Assembly: GCA_913057765.1 (NCBI GenBank)
Contig: CAJXPH010000031.1
Span: 1-17,104, forward strand
Length of the DNA stretch: 17,104 nt
Source: an uncultured Campylobacteraceae bacterium
Lineage (GTDB): Bacteria > Campylobacterota > Campylobacteria > Campylobacterales > Arcobacteraceae
Reading direction: 5' to 3'
Below the pieces are notes generated by a model that was not told the DNA's origin, ran no database searches, and saw only the letters and a program-made list of their open reading frames with translations. This document shows positions 6,220 through 14,204 of this stretch, one piece after another (position 1 is the first letter of the stretch; every line of letters begins with the position of its first letter). A program made the position numbers and the translations under genes.

Positions 6220-6846
6220 TTATTTAGAATATAACTCTACAATTAATCTTTCTTCAACAGGAATAACAACTTCTTCACGAGTTGGGATTCTTGTAAAAAT
6301 TCCGAATACTTTATCTTTATCTACGTCAACCCATTCAACCATACCAGTTTGGTTAGTTAATTCTAAAGCTCTTACAACTTGAGGGTTAGTTTTAGATTTT
6401 TCTTTAATTTCAATTTTTTGACCTGCTTTAACAACAAAAGAAGGAATATCTACTTTCTTTCCGTCTACTAAAACGTGTCCGTGTGTTGTGAATTGTCTAG
6501 CATTTGCTCTAGTTGATGCAAATCCCATTCTATAAACAACATTATCAAGTCTTTGCTCAATTGATGTAATTAAGTTAGATCCTGTATTACCTTCAGAAGC
6601 AGCTGCTTTTTTGAAGTATTTTCTGAATTGTTTTTCAGAAACACCATACATAAATTTAGCTTTTTGCTTTTCTCTTAACTGTAATCCATACTCAGAAATT
6701 TTAGTTCTTCTTTGTCCGTGTTGTCCTGGAGCAAATGGTCTTTTTTCTAAAGCAGATTTTCCGTTAAGTCTTCTCTCACCTTTTAATCCAAGGTCTGCAT
6801 CAAGTCTTCTCTCGATTTTTTCTACTGGTCCTCTATATCTTGCCAT
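6220..6846 (-). CDS. rpsD: 30S ribosomal protein S4
   Basis: The 208-residue protein begins MARYRGPVEKIERR and contains the KRPFAPGQHGQRR segment (35-47) and the S4 RNA-binding domain (about 98-160, RLDNVVYRMGFASTRANARQF). It lacks the N-terminal Cys cluster, so it is the zinc-independent form. S4 nucleates 30S assembly by binding 16S rRNA and in E. coli represses the alpha operon through its leader; whether that applies here is open. AAGGGG overlaps the rpsK stop region and precedes the ATG. Confidence 0.98.
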   Translation of the reverse strand: MARYRGPVEKIERRLDADLGLKGERRLNGKSALEKRPFAPGQHGQRRTKISEYGLQLREKQKAKFMYGVSEKQFRKYFKKAAASEGNTGSNLITSIEQRLDNVVYRMGFASTRANARQFTTHGHVLVDGKKVDIPSFVVKAGQKIEIKEKSKTNPQVVRALELTNQTGMVEWVDVDKDKVFGIFTRIPTREEVVIPVEERLIVELYSK

Positions 6847-6855
6847 AACTGCCCC

Positions 6856-7248
6856 TTACACTCTTCTTCTTTTAGGAGGTCTACAACCATTATGTGGTAA
6901 AGGAGTAACATCTTTAAACCACTTAACAGAAATACCTTCAATAGCTCCAACAGCCTTAACTGCTGTATCTCTACCTGAACCTGGACCTTGGATTTTAATA
7001 CCAAGATTTTTAATACCATGTTCCATAGCTTTTTGCACAGCGTCTTCAACAGCAGCTTGTGCAGCAAAAGGAGTAGACTTTTTACTTCCTTTAAACCCTA
7101 AGTTACCAGCACTTGACCATGCAATTGCATTACCAGCACTATCACTTACAGTTACCATTGTATTATTAAATGTTGCCGCAATATGAACGATACCATCAGC
7201 AATATTCTTTTTTACAACTTTTTTTCTAGTTACTTTTCTTTTTGCCAT
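6856..7248 (-). CDS. rpsK: 30S ribosomal protein S11
   Basis: The 130-residue protein has the S11 core AATFNNTMVTVSD (29-41) and GNAIAWSSAGNLGFKGSKKSTPFAA, ending in the conserved NGCRPPKRRRV. S11 forms part of the mRNA platform with S7 and S18. AAGGA is well placed upstream of the ATG. It lies 10 bases after rpsM and 9 before rpsD. Confidence 0.98.
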   Translation of the reverse strand: MAKRKVTRKKVVKKNIADGIVHIAATFNNTMVTVSDSAGNAIAWSSAGNLGFKGSKKSTPFAAQAAVEDAVQKAMEHGIKNLGIKIQGPGSGRDTAVKAVGAIEGISVKWFKDVTPLPHNGCRPPKRRRV

Positions 7249-7258
7249 CTAAATATCC

Positions 7259-7627
7259 TTACTTAGCCGCTGCGCCAACAGTTTTCTTTTTACCTTTTCT
7301 AGTTCGAGCATTAGTCTTAGTCTTTTGCCCTCTACACGGTAAACCTTTTCTGTGTCTTAAACCTCTGTAAGAACCTAAGTCCATTAAAGATTTAATATCC
7401 ATCGCAACTTTTTTTCTAAGATCACCTTCAACCATAAATGATTTTTGAATCTCTTGTCTAATAGCTGCCGCTTCGTCTTCTGATAATTCATGTGCTCTTT
7501 TGTTGTAATCAATTCCAACAGCATCTAAAATTAATCTAGAGTTATGTAATCCAATTCCAAAGATGTACGTTAATGCGTACTCCATTCTCTTTTTGTTTGG
7601 TAAATCAACACCTGCAATTCTTGCCAT
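7259..7627 (-). CDS. rpsM: 30S ribosomal protein S13
   Basis: The 122-residue protein starts MARIAGVDLPNKKR and shows the helix-two-turn-helix region (YIFGIGLHNSRLIL) and the RHRKGLPCRGQKTKTNARTRKG tail that reaches the P-site tRNA. S13 sits in the 30S head. Its ribosome site AAGGA overlaps the end of rpmJ, which is 5 bases upstream, suggesting translational coupling. Confidence 0.98.
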   Translation of the reverse strand: MARIAGVDLPNKKRMEYALTYIFGIGLHNSRLILDAVGIDYNKRAHELSEDEAAAIRQEIQKSFMVEGDLRKKVAMDIKSLMDLGSYRGLRHRKGLPCRGQKTKTNARTRKGKKKTVGAAAK

Positions 7628-7632
7628 GCTTA

Positions 7633-7746
7633 TTATCCTTGTCTTTGTTTGTGTTTTTTAGTTTCGCAAATCACTCTTACGACACCTCTTCTTTTGACAA
7701 TTTTACACTTGTCACACATCTTCTTTACTGAAGCTCTTACTTTCAT
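7633..7746 (-). CDS. rpmJ: 50S ribosomal protein L36
   Basis: The 37-residue protein reads MKVRASVKKM followed by a zinc ribbon with Cys11, Cys14, Cys27 and His32 (C-DK-C ... C-ETKK-H), and ends KQRQG. This is the zinc-binding (C+) form of L36. The start is supported by AGAGGA 7 bases upstream. It is the first gene of the alpha operon here. infA, a frequent upstream neighbour of rpmJ elsewhere, is absent: upstream lies a long spacer and then a divergent signalling gene. Confidence 0.96.
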   Translation of the reverse strand: MKVRASVKKMCDKCKIVKRRGVVRVICETKKHKQRQG

Positions 7747-7791
7747 AAGTCTGTCCTCTTTTTGTGTTTATTACCACTTTCCAACAGGCAT

Positions 7792-7806
7792 GAACATTAA
7801 ATGTTC
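7792..7806. promoter_or_regulatory. 15-base palindrome in the alpha-operon leader
   Basis: GAACATT-A-AATGTTC is a perfect inverted repeat about 46 bases upstream of rpmJ. As DNA it could be an operator for a dimeric regulator. As RNA in the alpha-operon leader it would form a short hairpin (GAACAT/ATGTTC with a 3-base loop). Its regulator, if any, is unknown. Confidence 0.4.
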
Positions 7807-7828
7807 TTCCCGAACTATCCACGCCAAC

Positions 7829-7859
7829 TTTTTATAAAACACAAAACATTTTATAAAAA
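7829..7859. repeat. AT-rich inverted repeat upstream of the alpha operon
   Basis: TTTTTATAAAA (7829-7839) and TTTTATAAAAA (7849-7859) are exact reverse complements separated by 9 bases. Each arm contains a TATAAA-like -10 box on both strands, so the repeat may be two facing promoter elements and not a folded RNA. Confidence 0.45.
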
Positions 7860-7889
7860 CTTCTTTTATGGTTGGAAAAATGGAAACGG

Positions 7890-7895
7890 ATTATA
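7890..7895 (-). promoter_or_regulatory. Candidate -10 box for the alpha operon
   Basis: The minus strand shows TATAAT at 7890-7895, preceded by A/T-rich DNA. It would give a leader of about 137 bases before rpmJ containing both inverted repeats. A TATAAA within 7829-7859 is a competing site. A plus-strand TATAAT (7892-7897) overlaps it. Confidence 0.35.
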
Positions 7896-8002
7896 ATTAA
7901 TTTTTACTTAAATGTTGTTGAATAGGAACTATTTATTATTTATAAGTATTTATTTGTAGTAATTAACTTGAATAAATAAGATAACTTTTTTTTAAAATTA
8001 GT

Positions 8003-8008
8003 TATAAT
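8003..8008 (+). promoter_or_regulatory. -10 box of the REC-HD-GYP gene
   Basis: GTTATAATAA contains TATAAT at 8003-8008 after a T-tract (7985-7993), placing the start near 8015 and giving a leader of about 39 bases. Confidence 0.5.
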
Positions 8009-8053
8009 AATAACTACACAAATTATAGTTTATTACAAAGGTATTACATTAAG

Positions 8054-9091
8054 ATGGAACTTGAAAATTTAAAAGCTGTTTATATAGATGATGAACCAGT
8101 TAATCTTATGCTAGTGCAAGCTTACGGAATGGAGTTTAATTTAAATATTAAGACATTCGAAGATCCAGTTGAAGGATTAGATTATATTTTAGAAAATGAT
8201 ATTGATATATTATATACTGATTATATGATGCCAGTTATTGATGGTATAGAACTTATTGAAAGATTTAGAGAAGTACATAAAGAGATTCCAGTTGTTGTTA
8301 TAACAGCAGTTGGAGATGACCAAGAATTAAAATTAAAAGCATTAGAAGTTGGTGCAACAGATTTTTTAACAAAACCTATTGAAATCACTGAATTTAAAGC
8401 AAGAAGTATTAATCTACTTGCCTTAAGAATTGCACAACTAAAATTAAAAGATAAAGCATTATTACTAGAAGGTGAAGTAAAAAAAGCTACTGCTGAAATT
8501 CAACACAGAGAACATGAAACATTGATGGTTTTAGGAAGAACGGCTGAATACAAAGATGCAGAAACAGCAAATCATACAGTTAGAGTTGCACATTATTCGA
8601 AACTTTTAGCTCAAAAATATGGTCTTGATGAAAGACAACAAGAAACTATTTTTTATGCCTCACCTTTTCACGATATAGGGAAAGTTGGAATTCCTGATTT
8701 TATTCTACTTAAAGAAGGTAGGTTAACGGAAGAAGAGTTTGCAATTATGAAAAAACATGTTTATATTGGAAGTGAAATTTTAAAAGATACAAAAAGTGCC
8801 TATTTAATTGAAGGAGAGAGTATTGCATTAAATCATCATGAGAAATTTGATGGTTCTGGTTACCCAGAAGGGAAAGTAGCAGAAGATATACCAATTAGTG
8901 CAAGAATAGTTTCAATTGCCGATGTATTTGATGCCCTTACCTCTGTAAGACCTTATAAAAAGTCATGGACTATGCAAGATGCAATATTATTACTAATGAA
9001 TGAAAAAGGTAAGCATTTTGATCCAAATCTTATTGACCTATTTATTGAACATATTGATGAAGTAAAGAAAATTTATGATGAATTTCAATAA
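8054..9091 (+). CDS. Response regulator with HD-GYP c-di-GMP phosphodiesterase domain
   Basis: The 345-residue two-domain protein has an N-terminal receiver (about 5-122) with Asp12/Asp13, phospho-acceptor Asp56 (YTDYMMP), Thr84 and Lys107 all kept. A coiled linker (about 123-155) leads to an HD-GYP domain (about 155-340) with His206-Asp207 in PFHDIGKVGIP, HHEKFDGSGYP (261-271) and DVFDALTSVRPYK (290-302). HD-GYP enzymes hydrolyse c-di-GMP to pGpG or GMP, and phosphorylation of the receiver normally controls that activity. It is a soluble cytoplasmic protein. AAAGG lies 12 bases before the ATG, a longish spacing, so initiation may be modest. It overlaps the HIT gene by 17 bases. No kinase gene is adjacent on its strand; the hybrid kinase on the opposite strand is a candidate partner. 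Confidence 0.93.
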   Translation: MELENLKAVYIDDEPVNLMLVQAYGMEFNLNIKTFEDPVEGLDYILENDIDILYTDYMMPVIDGIELIERFREVHKEIPVVVITAVGDDQELKLKALEVGATDFLTKPIEITEFKARSINLLALRIAQLKLKDKALLLEGEVKKATAEIQHREHETLMVLGRTAEYKDAETANHTVRVAHYSKLLAQKYGLDERQQETIFYASPFHDIGKVGIPDFILLKEGRLTEEEFAIMKKHVYIGSEILKDTKSAYLIEGESIALNHHEKFDGSGYPEGKVAEDIPISARIVSIADVFDALTSVRPYKKSWTMQDAILLLMNEKGKHFDPNLIDLFIEHIDEVKKIYDEFQ

Positions 9092-9440
9092 TCAATACAT
9101 TAATATTCAAATTGAGGAGAGTGAAATTCCTTGGTTAAAGATATTTACAAATAAGAAGCATAAAGAATTTTCTGATTGTCCAGTTGAAACAAAACAAGAA
9201 ATATTTAGACTACTTGAAATAATTGAAAAAGAAATGATTAAATATTATAACCCTGAAAAAATTAATATTGCCTCTTTTGGGAACTATGTTCCACATGTAC
9301 ATTTTCATATAATGGCAAGATTTAAAGAAGACTCGTATTTTCCAGAACCTATGTGGGGGAAGAAACAAAGAGAAGCAAAATTAGATTTGCCCTCTTTTGA
9401 AGTTTTTTGCAAAACTCTTATTAAACAATTAGAAGAGTAA
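9075..9440 (+). CDS. HIT family protein (histidine triad nucleotide-binding)
   Basis: The 121-residue protein carries the histidine triad PHVHFHIMARF with His74, His76 and His78. HIT proteins are small hydrolases or transferases acting on nucleoside phosphoramidates, ApnA or similar nucleotides; the natural substrate here cannot be told. The YFPEPMWGKKQRE stretch (88-100) after the triad resembles small HIT proteins fused to or found beside other nucleotide enzymes. Its start overlaps the 3' end of the HD-GYP gene, and there is only a weak AAAGAAAA ribosome site, so translation is probably coupled. The second Met (9078) is an equally possible start. It converges with the kinase gene, 3 bases apart. 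Confidence 0.88.
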   Translation: MMNFNNQYINIQIEESEIPWLKIFTNKKHKEFSDCPVETKQEIFRLLEIIEKEMIKYYNPEKINIASFGNYVPHVHFHIMARFKEDSYFPEPMWGKKQREAKLDLPSFEVFCKTLIKQLEE

Positions 9441-9456
9441 GTCCTAAGACTCTTCT
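9431..9456. terminator. Hairpin formed by the converging gene ends
   Basis: AGAAGAGT (9431-9438) pairs with ACTCTTCT (9449-9456), an 8-bp stem with a 10-base loop that contains parts of both stop codons. It may serve both converging transcripts. It lacks a clear U-tract, so termination strength is uncertain. Confidence 0.45.
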
Positions 9457-12077
9457 TCATAAGTTGTTTTTATTTCCTTAACGCAGTTTACTAGTTTTTC
9501 ATATTTATTCATGTAATCAATTTCAAACTTCTCTTTTGCACAATGTTCTATATCTTTTGTAACTTCAAATACATTATTGATTTTTAAATTACCTGCAGCT
9601 CCTTTTATTTTATGAGAAGCTCCTACAATTTTGTCCAAATCATTTTCATCAATACATACTTTTAAATTATCTAAATCTTTATCTATTGAAGATATAAAAG
9701 TTTTTAAAATAGTCTTAAAAATTGGTAATCCTAAACCTAAAGATTTTGCTGTATCTTCTATTGAATAAATAAATTCTTCATCTTCTAAAACAGCATCTTC
9801 AATAACTTGTTTTTCTTTTTGCTCTTCAGATTCATTTTTACTTTTTATATATTTATTTAAAACTGCATCTAACATATATTCCTCAAAAGGTTTTGGAATA
9901 TAATCATCCATACCTTCTGCTAAAAACTTTTCTTTATCCCCGGCAACTGCATTTGCAGTAAGTGCTACAATGGGAGTATGATTTAAATTAAACTCTTCTT
10001 CATAATTAATTATTGCATGAGTTGATTCTATTCCATTCATAACAGGCATATTTATATCCATAAAAATAATATCATAAATTGCACCCGATTTAATTTCATC
10101 TAAAGCAACTTGCCCATTTTCTGCAATCTTAGACTTAATACCTTTTTGTGCAAGCATTGCTTCCATAAGATGTTGATTTACAAGATTATCTTCTGCAATT
10201 AAACAAGTTACATTAGAATGCTCGATTGCTTCAAAATCAACTATTAACTCTTCTTCTAGTCCAGGATTTAAAATATCAACAATCGCATCATAAAGTTTAG
10301 ACTGATTTATTGGTGCTTTTATTACCCTATGTTCTTTTTCCGTATCAACTATTTTCTCTTCATAATCACATATATAAATTAATGGGATATCTATTTTCTC
10401 AGTATCTAATTTAATTAAATCATCATACCTACCAATAGCAAGAGAATATTCATTTAATTGTTCCGGATGATCTGTAATCTCTGGTTCAGAATAATTTGTT
10501 AAGTATTTTTTTACTATTCCTAATTGTGAAGTACAATCATACTCATAACAAAAAATTGCAATTTTTGAACTTGTATCAATTTGAGGATATAAATTTTTAC
10601 TTTTTTCATATTCTAAATCTAACTCAAAATAGAATTCACTACCATGGTCTTCTTTACTATCAAGTTCTATAGTTGAGCCCATTAGAGATATAATATTTGT
10701 ACTAATACTTAATCCAAGTCCTGTTCCACCAAATTGCCTAGTGACACTACTGTCTGCTTGAGAAAATGGATCAAAAATTGCTTTTTGTTTATCATCTGGA
10801 ATTCCAATACCTGAATCTTTTATACTAAATAAAATCATAACCTTTGAATCACTTTTGTGTACAAGTTCAATTTTAATAGATATATCGCCATTTTTTGGAG
10901 TAAACTTAATTGCATTACCAATTAAATTTGATAGTACTTGCTTAATTTTTAAAGGATCTCCAATAATTGCACTTGGTAATCTTGGATCAATATAGAAAAG
11001 AATGTCAATATCTTTTTCACTAGCTTTTGCTACAAAAAGTTCAATTGCAGGTTCAAACTCTTTAAATGGGTTGAATCTTCTTCTTTCAAGTTCAAACTTA
11101 CCACTCTCTATTTTAGAAATATCTAAAATATCATTGATAATTCCAAGAAGTGATTTTGCACTACTATTAATAATATCAACATACCCTTTTTCTTTTTTTG
11201 GGATAGTTCCTGTTTCTAATAATTTTGCAAAGCCTAAAATACCGTTTAAAGGTGTTCTTATTTCATGAGACATTGTTGCCAAGAAAATAGATTTTGAAGC
11301 TTCGGCTGCCCTTGCTTGCTGTAAAGAATGTATATGTTCTGTTATATCAACACTAAAAGATAAATATTCTAAGATATCATCATTAGAATCTAGAATAGGA
11401 ACAATGATTGAAGAAATATGATATTCTTGATTGTCTTTTTTTTGATTCTTTAGTTCTCCATTCCAAATATTTTTGTTACTAATTTTTGACCATAAATTAT
11501 CAAAAAATTCTACATCCATTCCTTTATGTCTTAGAATATTATATTCTTTTCCTAATAACTCGTCTTCTGTATAACCAGATATTTCAATAAACTTATCATT
11601 TATATATGTAATCAAACCATTTTTATCAAATTTTGAAATGATTGCAGAAGCGTCAACTGCTTTATTATATTCTTCTAATGATTTATTAGAATTTTTTAAA
11701 GTATCAATTAATGAATTTGTTTTTTTATCTTTATTCCCTAGATATTCAATAAGTTTATTTACTTGAACTACAAAGTTATCAATATCACTATTACTAAACT
11801 TTTTATCAAAAGACTCATATTGATCATTTTCTATCTTATCGAGAAAACTAGTAAGTTCGAGCATAGGCATTTTTACAAATCTATTTGATACAAACACTGC
11901 AATAATCACAAGGGTGATTAAAAGTAATGTCATGTAAAAAACTAAAAAGTTTTTAATTTCGGTACTAATTGAAGACCCTAAAGCTAAATCAATACCAATA
12001 TATAAACTCACAATAAATACGAAACCTGTCAATATTACAGGTAATAAAATTTTTTCTAAAGTATCTAAACTCTTCAT
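9444..12077 (-). CDS. Hybrid sensor histidine kinase (PAS-HisKA-HATPase-REC-HPt)
   Basis: This 877-residue multi-step phosphorelay kinase has two membrane helices (about 11-34 and 43-64) with only about 10 residues between them, so no real periplasmic sensor. A coiled segment leads to a PAS domain (about 137-250). The HisKA box is SHEIRTPLNG with phospho-His271, and the ATPase N, G1 and G2 boxes are NAIKFTP (388-394), DSGIGIP (421-427) and GGTGLGLSI (450-458). A degenerate receiver-like segment follows (about 504-605). A full receiver (about 623-745) has Asp629-Asp630 equivalents (AED) and phospho-acceptor Asp674 in MDINMP. A C-terminal HPt has His822 in SHKIKGAAGN. The family passes phosphate His-Asp-His to a separate regulator; no output domain is present. 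The ATG is 3 bases after the upstream phosphoesterase gene with a weak ribosome site, so coupling is likely. The convergent REC-HD-GYP protein is a plausible acceptor, but unproven. Confidence 0.94.
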   Translation of the reverse strand: MKSLDTLEKILLPVILTGFVFIVSLYIGIDLALGSSISTEIKNFLVFYMTLLLITLVIIAVFVSNRFVKMPMLELTSFLDKIENDQYESFDKKFSNSDIDNFVVQVNKLIEYLGNKDKKTNSLIDTLKNSNKSLEEYNKAVDASAIISKFDKNGLITYINDKFIEISGYTEDELLGKEYNILRHKGMDVEFFDNLWSKISNKNIWNGELKNQKKDNQEYHISSIIVPILDSNDDILEYLSFSVDITEHIHSLQQARAAEASKSIFLATMSHEIRTPLNGILGFAKLLETGTIPKKEKGYVDIINSSAKSLLGIINDILDISKIESGKFELERRRFNPFKEFEPAIELFVAKASEKDIDILFYIDPRLPSAIIGDPLKIKQVLSNLIGNAIKFTPKNGDISIKIELVHKSDSKVMILFSIKDSGIGIPDDKQKAIFDPFSQADSSVTRQFGGTGLGLSISTNIISLMGSTIELDSKEDHGSEFYFELDLEYEKSKNLYPQIDTSSKIAIFCYEYDCTSQLGIVKKYLTNYSEPEITDHPEQLNEYSLAIGRYDDLIKLDTEKIDIPLIYICDYEEKIVDTEKEHRVIKAPINQSKLYDAIVDILNPGLEEELIVDFEAIEHSNVTCLIAEDNLVNQHLMEAMLAQKGIKSKIAENGQVALDEIKSGAIYDIIFMDINMPVMNGIESTHAIINYEEEFNLNHTPIVALTANAVAGDKEKFLAEGMDDYIPKPFEEYMLDAVLNKYIKSKNESEEQKEKQVIEDAVLEDEEFIYSIEDTAKSLGLGLPIFKTILKTFISSIDKDLDNLKVCIDENDLDKIVGASHKIKGAAGNLKINNVFEVTKDIEHCAKEKFEIDYMNKYEKLVNCVKEIKTTYEEES

Positions 12078-12080
12078 TAA

Positions 12081-13010
12081 CTATCCATCTTCATTTAATT
12101 GTTTTACAATATCTTCTAACACTGTTTCTGCATCTTCTAAAGAAGGTTGACAACCTCCAGCAGCTTTATGGCCACCTCCACCATGTTTTAGCATTAACTC
12201 GCCAACATTGGTATTAGATGTTTTATTTATAATAGATTTACCAACACTATATACTATATTTTTTTTATCTTTACCCCATAGGATATGTATAGAAACATTT
12301 ATTTTGGGATAAATCGCATACACTAAGAATCTATTTCCTGGGTATAAAATACCTTCTTCTCTTTGGTCAATAAGTACAATATTATCTTTTAAAGTAGAAG
12401 TATCTTTAATTTGTTTTCTAAATTCTTTTTCATATTCAAAATATAGATTTACTCTTTCTTTTACATCTTCTAATTCTAAGATCTCTTCTATTGTGTGTGT
12501 TGCACAATAATCAATTAAATCCATCATAAGTCGGTAATTTGATATTCTAAAATCTTTAAATCTTCCTAGGCCTGTTCTTGAGTCCATTAAAAAACTCAAT
12601 AAATCCCAACCTTTAGGATTTAAAATATCTTCTCTTGAAAATGCAGCAGTATCCGCTTTATTTGATGCAGCCATAATATCTTTGAAATGAGCAGGAAACT
12701 TTTCATCTCCTCCATAGTATTGATAAACAACTTCTGCAGCACTTGGAGCGTCTGGATATATAATATGATTTGCACTAGTAGCATTTCTAAGAGTTTCTGA
12801 ATAGTGATGATCAAAACATAAATGTACACCTTCTACATAAGGAAGATTGGTAGTTATATCTTGGGAAGTAACAGCAACTTTCCCATCTTGCATATCTTTT
12901 GGATGAACGAAAGATATTTCATCAATTATTCCGATAGATTTGAGTAAAGTAGCACATACTAAACCATCCATATCACTTCTTGTAATGAGTCTATATTTTC
13001 TTAAGGACAT
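12081..13010 (-). CDS. DHH/DHHA1 family phosphoesterase
   Basis: The 309-residue protein has an N-terminal DHH domain with metal ligands Asp13 and Asp15 (TRSDMDG), the namesake Asp67-His68-His69, and a downstream Asp120 (NKADTA). A C-terminal DHHA1 domain has the substrate-binding GGGGHKAAGG (277-286). Members are Mn-dependent phosphoesterases: NrnA-like oligoribonucleases, pAp phosphatases, cyclic-dinucleotide or pGpG hydrolases, and some annotated exopolyphosphatases. Length fits the NrnA class, but the N-terminal motif RSDMDGLVCA is closer to the exopolyphosphatase-annotated relatives, so no substrate is assigned. GGAG precedes the ATG. It is the first gene of a two-gene unit with the hybrid kinase. 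Confidence 0.88.
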   Translation of the reverse strand: MSLRKYRLITRSDMDGLVCATLLKSIGIIDEISFVHPKDMQDGKVAVTSQDITTNLPYVEGVHLCFDHHYSETLRNATSANHIIYPDAPSAAEVVYQYYGGDEKFPAHFKDIMAASNKADTAAFSREDILNPKGWDLLSFLMDSRTGLGRFKDFRISNYRLMMDLIDYCATHTIEEILELEDVKERVNLYFEYEKEFRKQIKDTSTLKDNIVLIDQREEGILYPGNRFLVYAIYPKINVSIHILWGKDKKNIVYSVGKSIINKTSNTNVGELMLKHGGGGHKAAGGCQPSLEDAETVLEDIVKQLNEDG

Positions 13011-13039
13011 GATTTCTCCATAAACTTAAATATCTATAG

Positions 13040-13045
13040 ATTTTA
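13040..13045 (-). promoter_or_regulatory. Candidate extended -10 box for the phosphoesterase-kinase unit
   Basis: The minus strand reads TATGATAAAAT: an extended TGn followed by TAAAAT, about 30 bases before the start codon. Other TATAAT boxes lie further upstream (13069-13074 and 13089-13094), so the real start site is uncertain. Confidence 0.35.
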
Positions 13046-13107
13046 TCATAAATAATCTGAAAAGAATAATTATAAAAATAATATTTTGATTATATATTTG
13101 AAAGAAG

Positions 13108-13128
13108 AGAGACTCCATCGGAGTCTCT
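13108..13128 (-). terminator. Terminator of the leuD-leuB unit
   Basis: AGAGACTCC (13108-13116) pairs perfectly with GGAGTCTCT (13120-13128) across a 3-base loop, 5 bases after the leuB stop. The minus strand continues CTTCTTTC, a moderate U-rich tail. Confidence 0.8.
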
Positions 13129-13133
13129 AAAAA

Positions 13134-14201
13134 TTATTTATTAATGTTATTTGCTATTATGTCACCCATTTCAGCAGTAGTTACAACTTCTTTAGCATCA
13201 AATGCAGCTAAATCTTTTGTTCTATAACCTTCTTTTAGGGCTTTTTTAATTGCTGTATCAATTTTATCAGCAGCTTCAGATTCGCCAAGAGAGTATCTTA
13301 ACATCATCCCAGCTGATTCAATTGTAGCAATTGGATTTGCAATTCCTTGTCCTGCAATATCAGGAGCAGAACCATGAATTGGCTCATAAATTGCAGTTTT
13401 ATCACCTGTTGAAGCAGATGGTAATAATCCAATAGAACCTACAACCATTGAAGCCGTATCAGATAAAATATCTCCAAAGATATTTCCAGTTACAATAACA
13501 TCAAATTGTCTTGGATTTCGTACAAGTTGCATTGCTGCATTATCTACATACATATGAGAAAGTTCAACTGATGGATAATCAAGCGCTAGTTCTTCCATTG
13601 TGTCTCTCCATAATTGTGAAACTTCAAGAACATTAGCTTTATCAACAGAACAAACTCTTTTATCTCTTTTCATAGCTAATTCAAATGCTTTTTTACCAAT
13701 TCTTACAATCTCAGATTTTGTATAAATCATAGTATTATAAGCAGTTTCACCATCATTTGCTCTTGGTTTTCCAAAATAGATACCACCAATTAATTCTCTA
13801 ACAACCATGATATCAACACCTTCAATAACTTCAGGTTTTAATGTAGAAGCATTTACTAATTCATCATAAATAATTGCAGGTCTTAAATTTGCGTATACAC
13901 CCATTTTTTCTCTAAAAGATAAAAGTCCAGTCTCAGGTCTTAATTCTCTTGGTAAAGTATCCCATTTCTCTCCACCAATAGCTCCAAATAAACAAGCGTC
14001 CGAATTTAAAACACCCTCAACAGTCTCTTCTGGTAAAGGAGCACCTGTTACATCAATAGCGATTCCACCCATTAAATACTCTTTATATTCTAAAGAGAAT
14101 CCACAAGAATATGAAACTGCATCTAATACTTTTATAGCCTCATCAACAATTTCTGGACCTATTCCATCACCTTTGATAATTGAAATATTATATTTTTTCA
14201 T
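13134..14201 (-). CDS. leuB: 3-isopropylmalate dehydrogenase
   Basis: LeuB oxidatively decarboxylates 3-isopropylmalate with NAD to the precursor of leucine. The 355-residue protein is full length for the family. It shows GDGIGPE (11-17), RPETGLLSFREKMGVYANLRP (88-108, with the substrate-binding arginines), RELIGGIYFG (135-144), catalytic Tyr142 and Lys188, metal ligands Asp220, Asp244 and Asp248, and the NAD-binding EPIHGSAPDIAGQGIANP (273-290). GGGAG lies 11 bases before the ATG, inside the end of leuD. It is the second gene of the pair, 3 bases after leuD. Confidence 0.97.
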   Translation of the reverse strand: MKKYNISIIKGDGIGPEIVDEAIKVLDAVSYSCGFSLEYKEYLMGGIAIDVTGAPLPEETVEGVLNSDACLFGAIGGEKWDTLPRELRPETGLLSFREKMGVYANLRPAIIYDELVNASTLKPEVIEGVDIMVVRELIGGIYFGKPRANDGETAYNTMIYTKSEIVRIGKKAFELAMKRDKRVCSVDKANVLEVSQLWRDTMEELALDYPSVELSHMYVDNAAMQLVRNPRQFDVIVTGNIFGDILSDTASMVVGSIGLLPSASTGDKTAIYEPIHGSAPDIAGQGIANPIATIESAGMMLRYSLGESEAADKIDTAIKKALKEGYRTKDLAAFDAKEVVTTAEMGDIIANNINK

Positions 14202-14204
14202 AAT

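Larger units (their letters stand above)
7747..8053. other. Divergent regulatory spacer between rpmJ and the REC-HD-GYP gene
   Basis: These 307 bases hold no credible gene. They contain the leader and promoter region of the alpha operon on the minus strand and the promoter of the HD-GYP gene on the plus strand. Visible structure: a perfect 15-base palindrome (7792-7806), an 11-bp AT inverted repeat (7829-7839 with 7849-7859), flanking CCAAC (7824-7828) and GTTGG (7871-7875), and overlapping TATAAT boxes on the two strands around 7890-7897. The part from about 7900 to 8000 is T/A-rich with no clear motif. Confidence 0.6.

Noticed and set aside
7649..7837. 62-codon plus-strand frame across rpmJ and its leader
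   Set aside because: It is antisense to the clear L36 gene and has no initiation signals.
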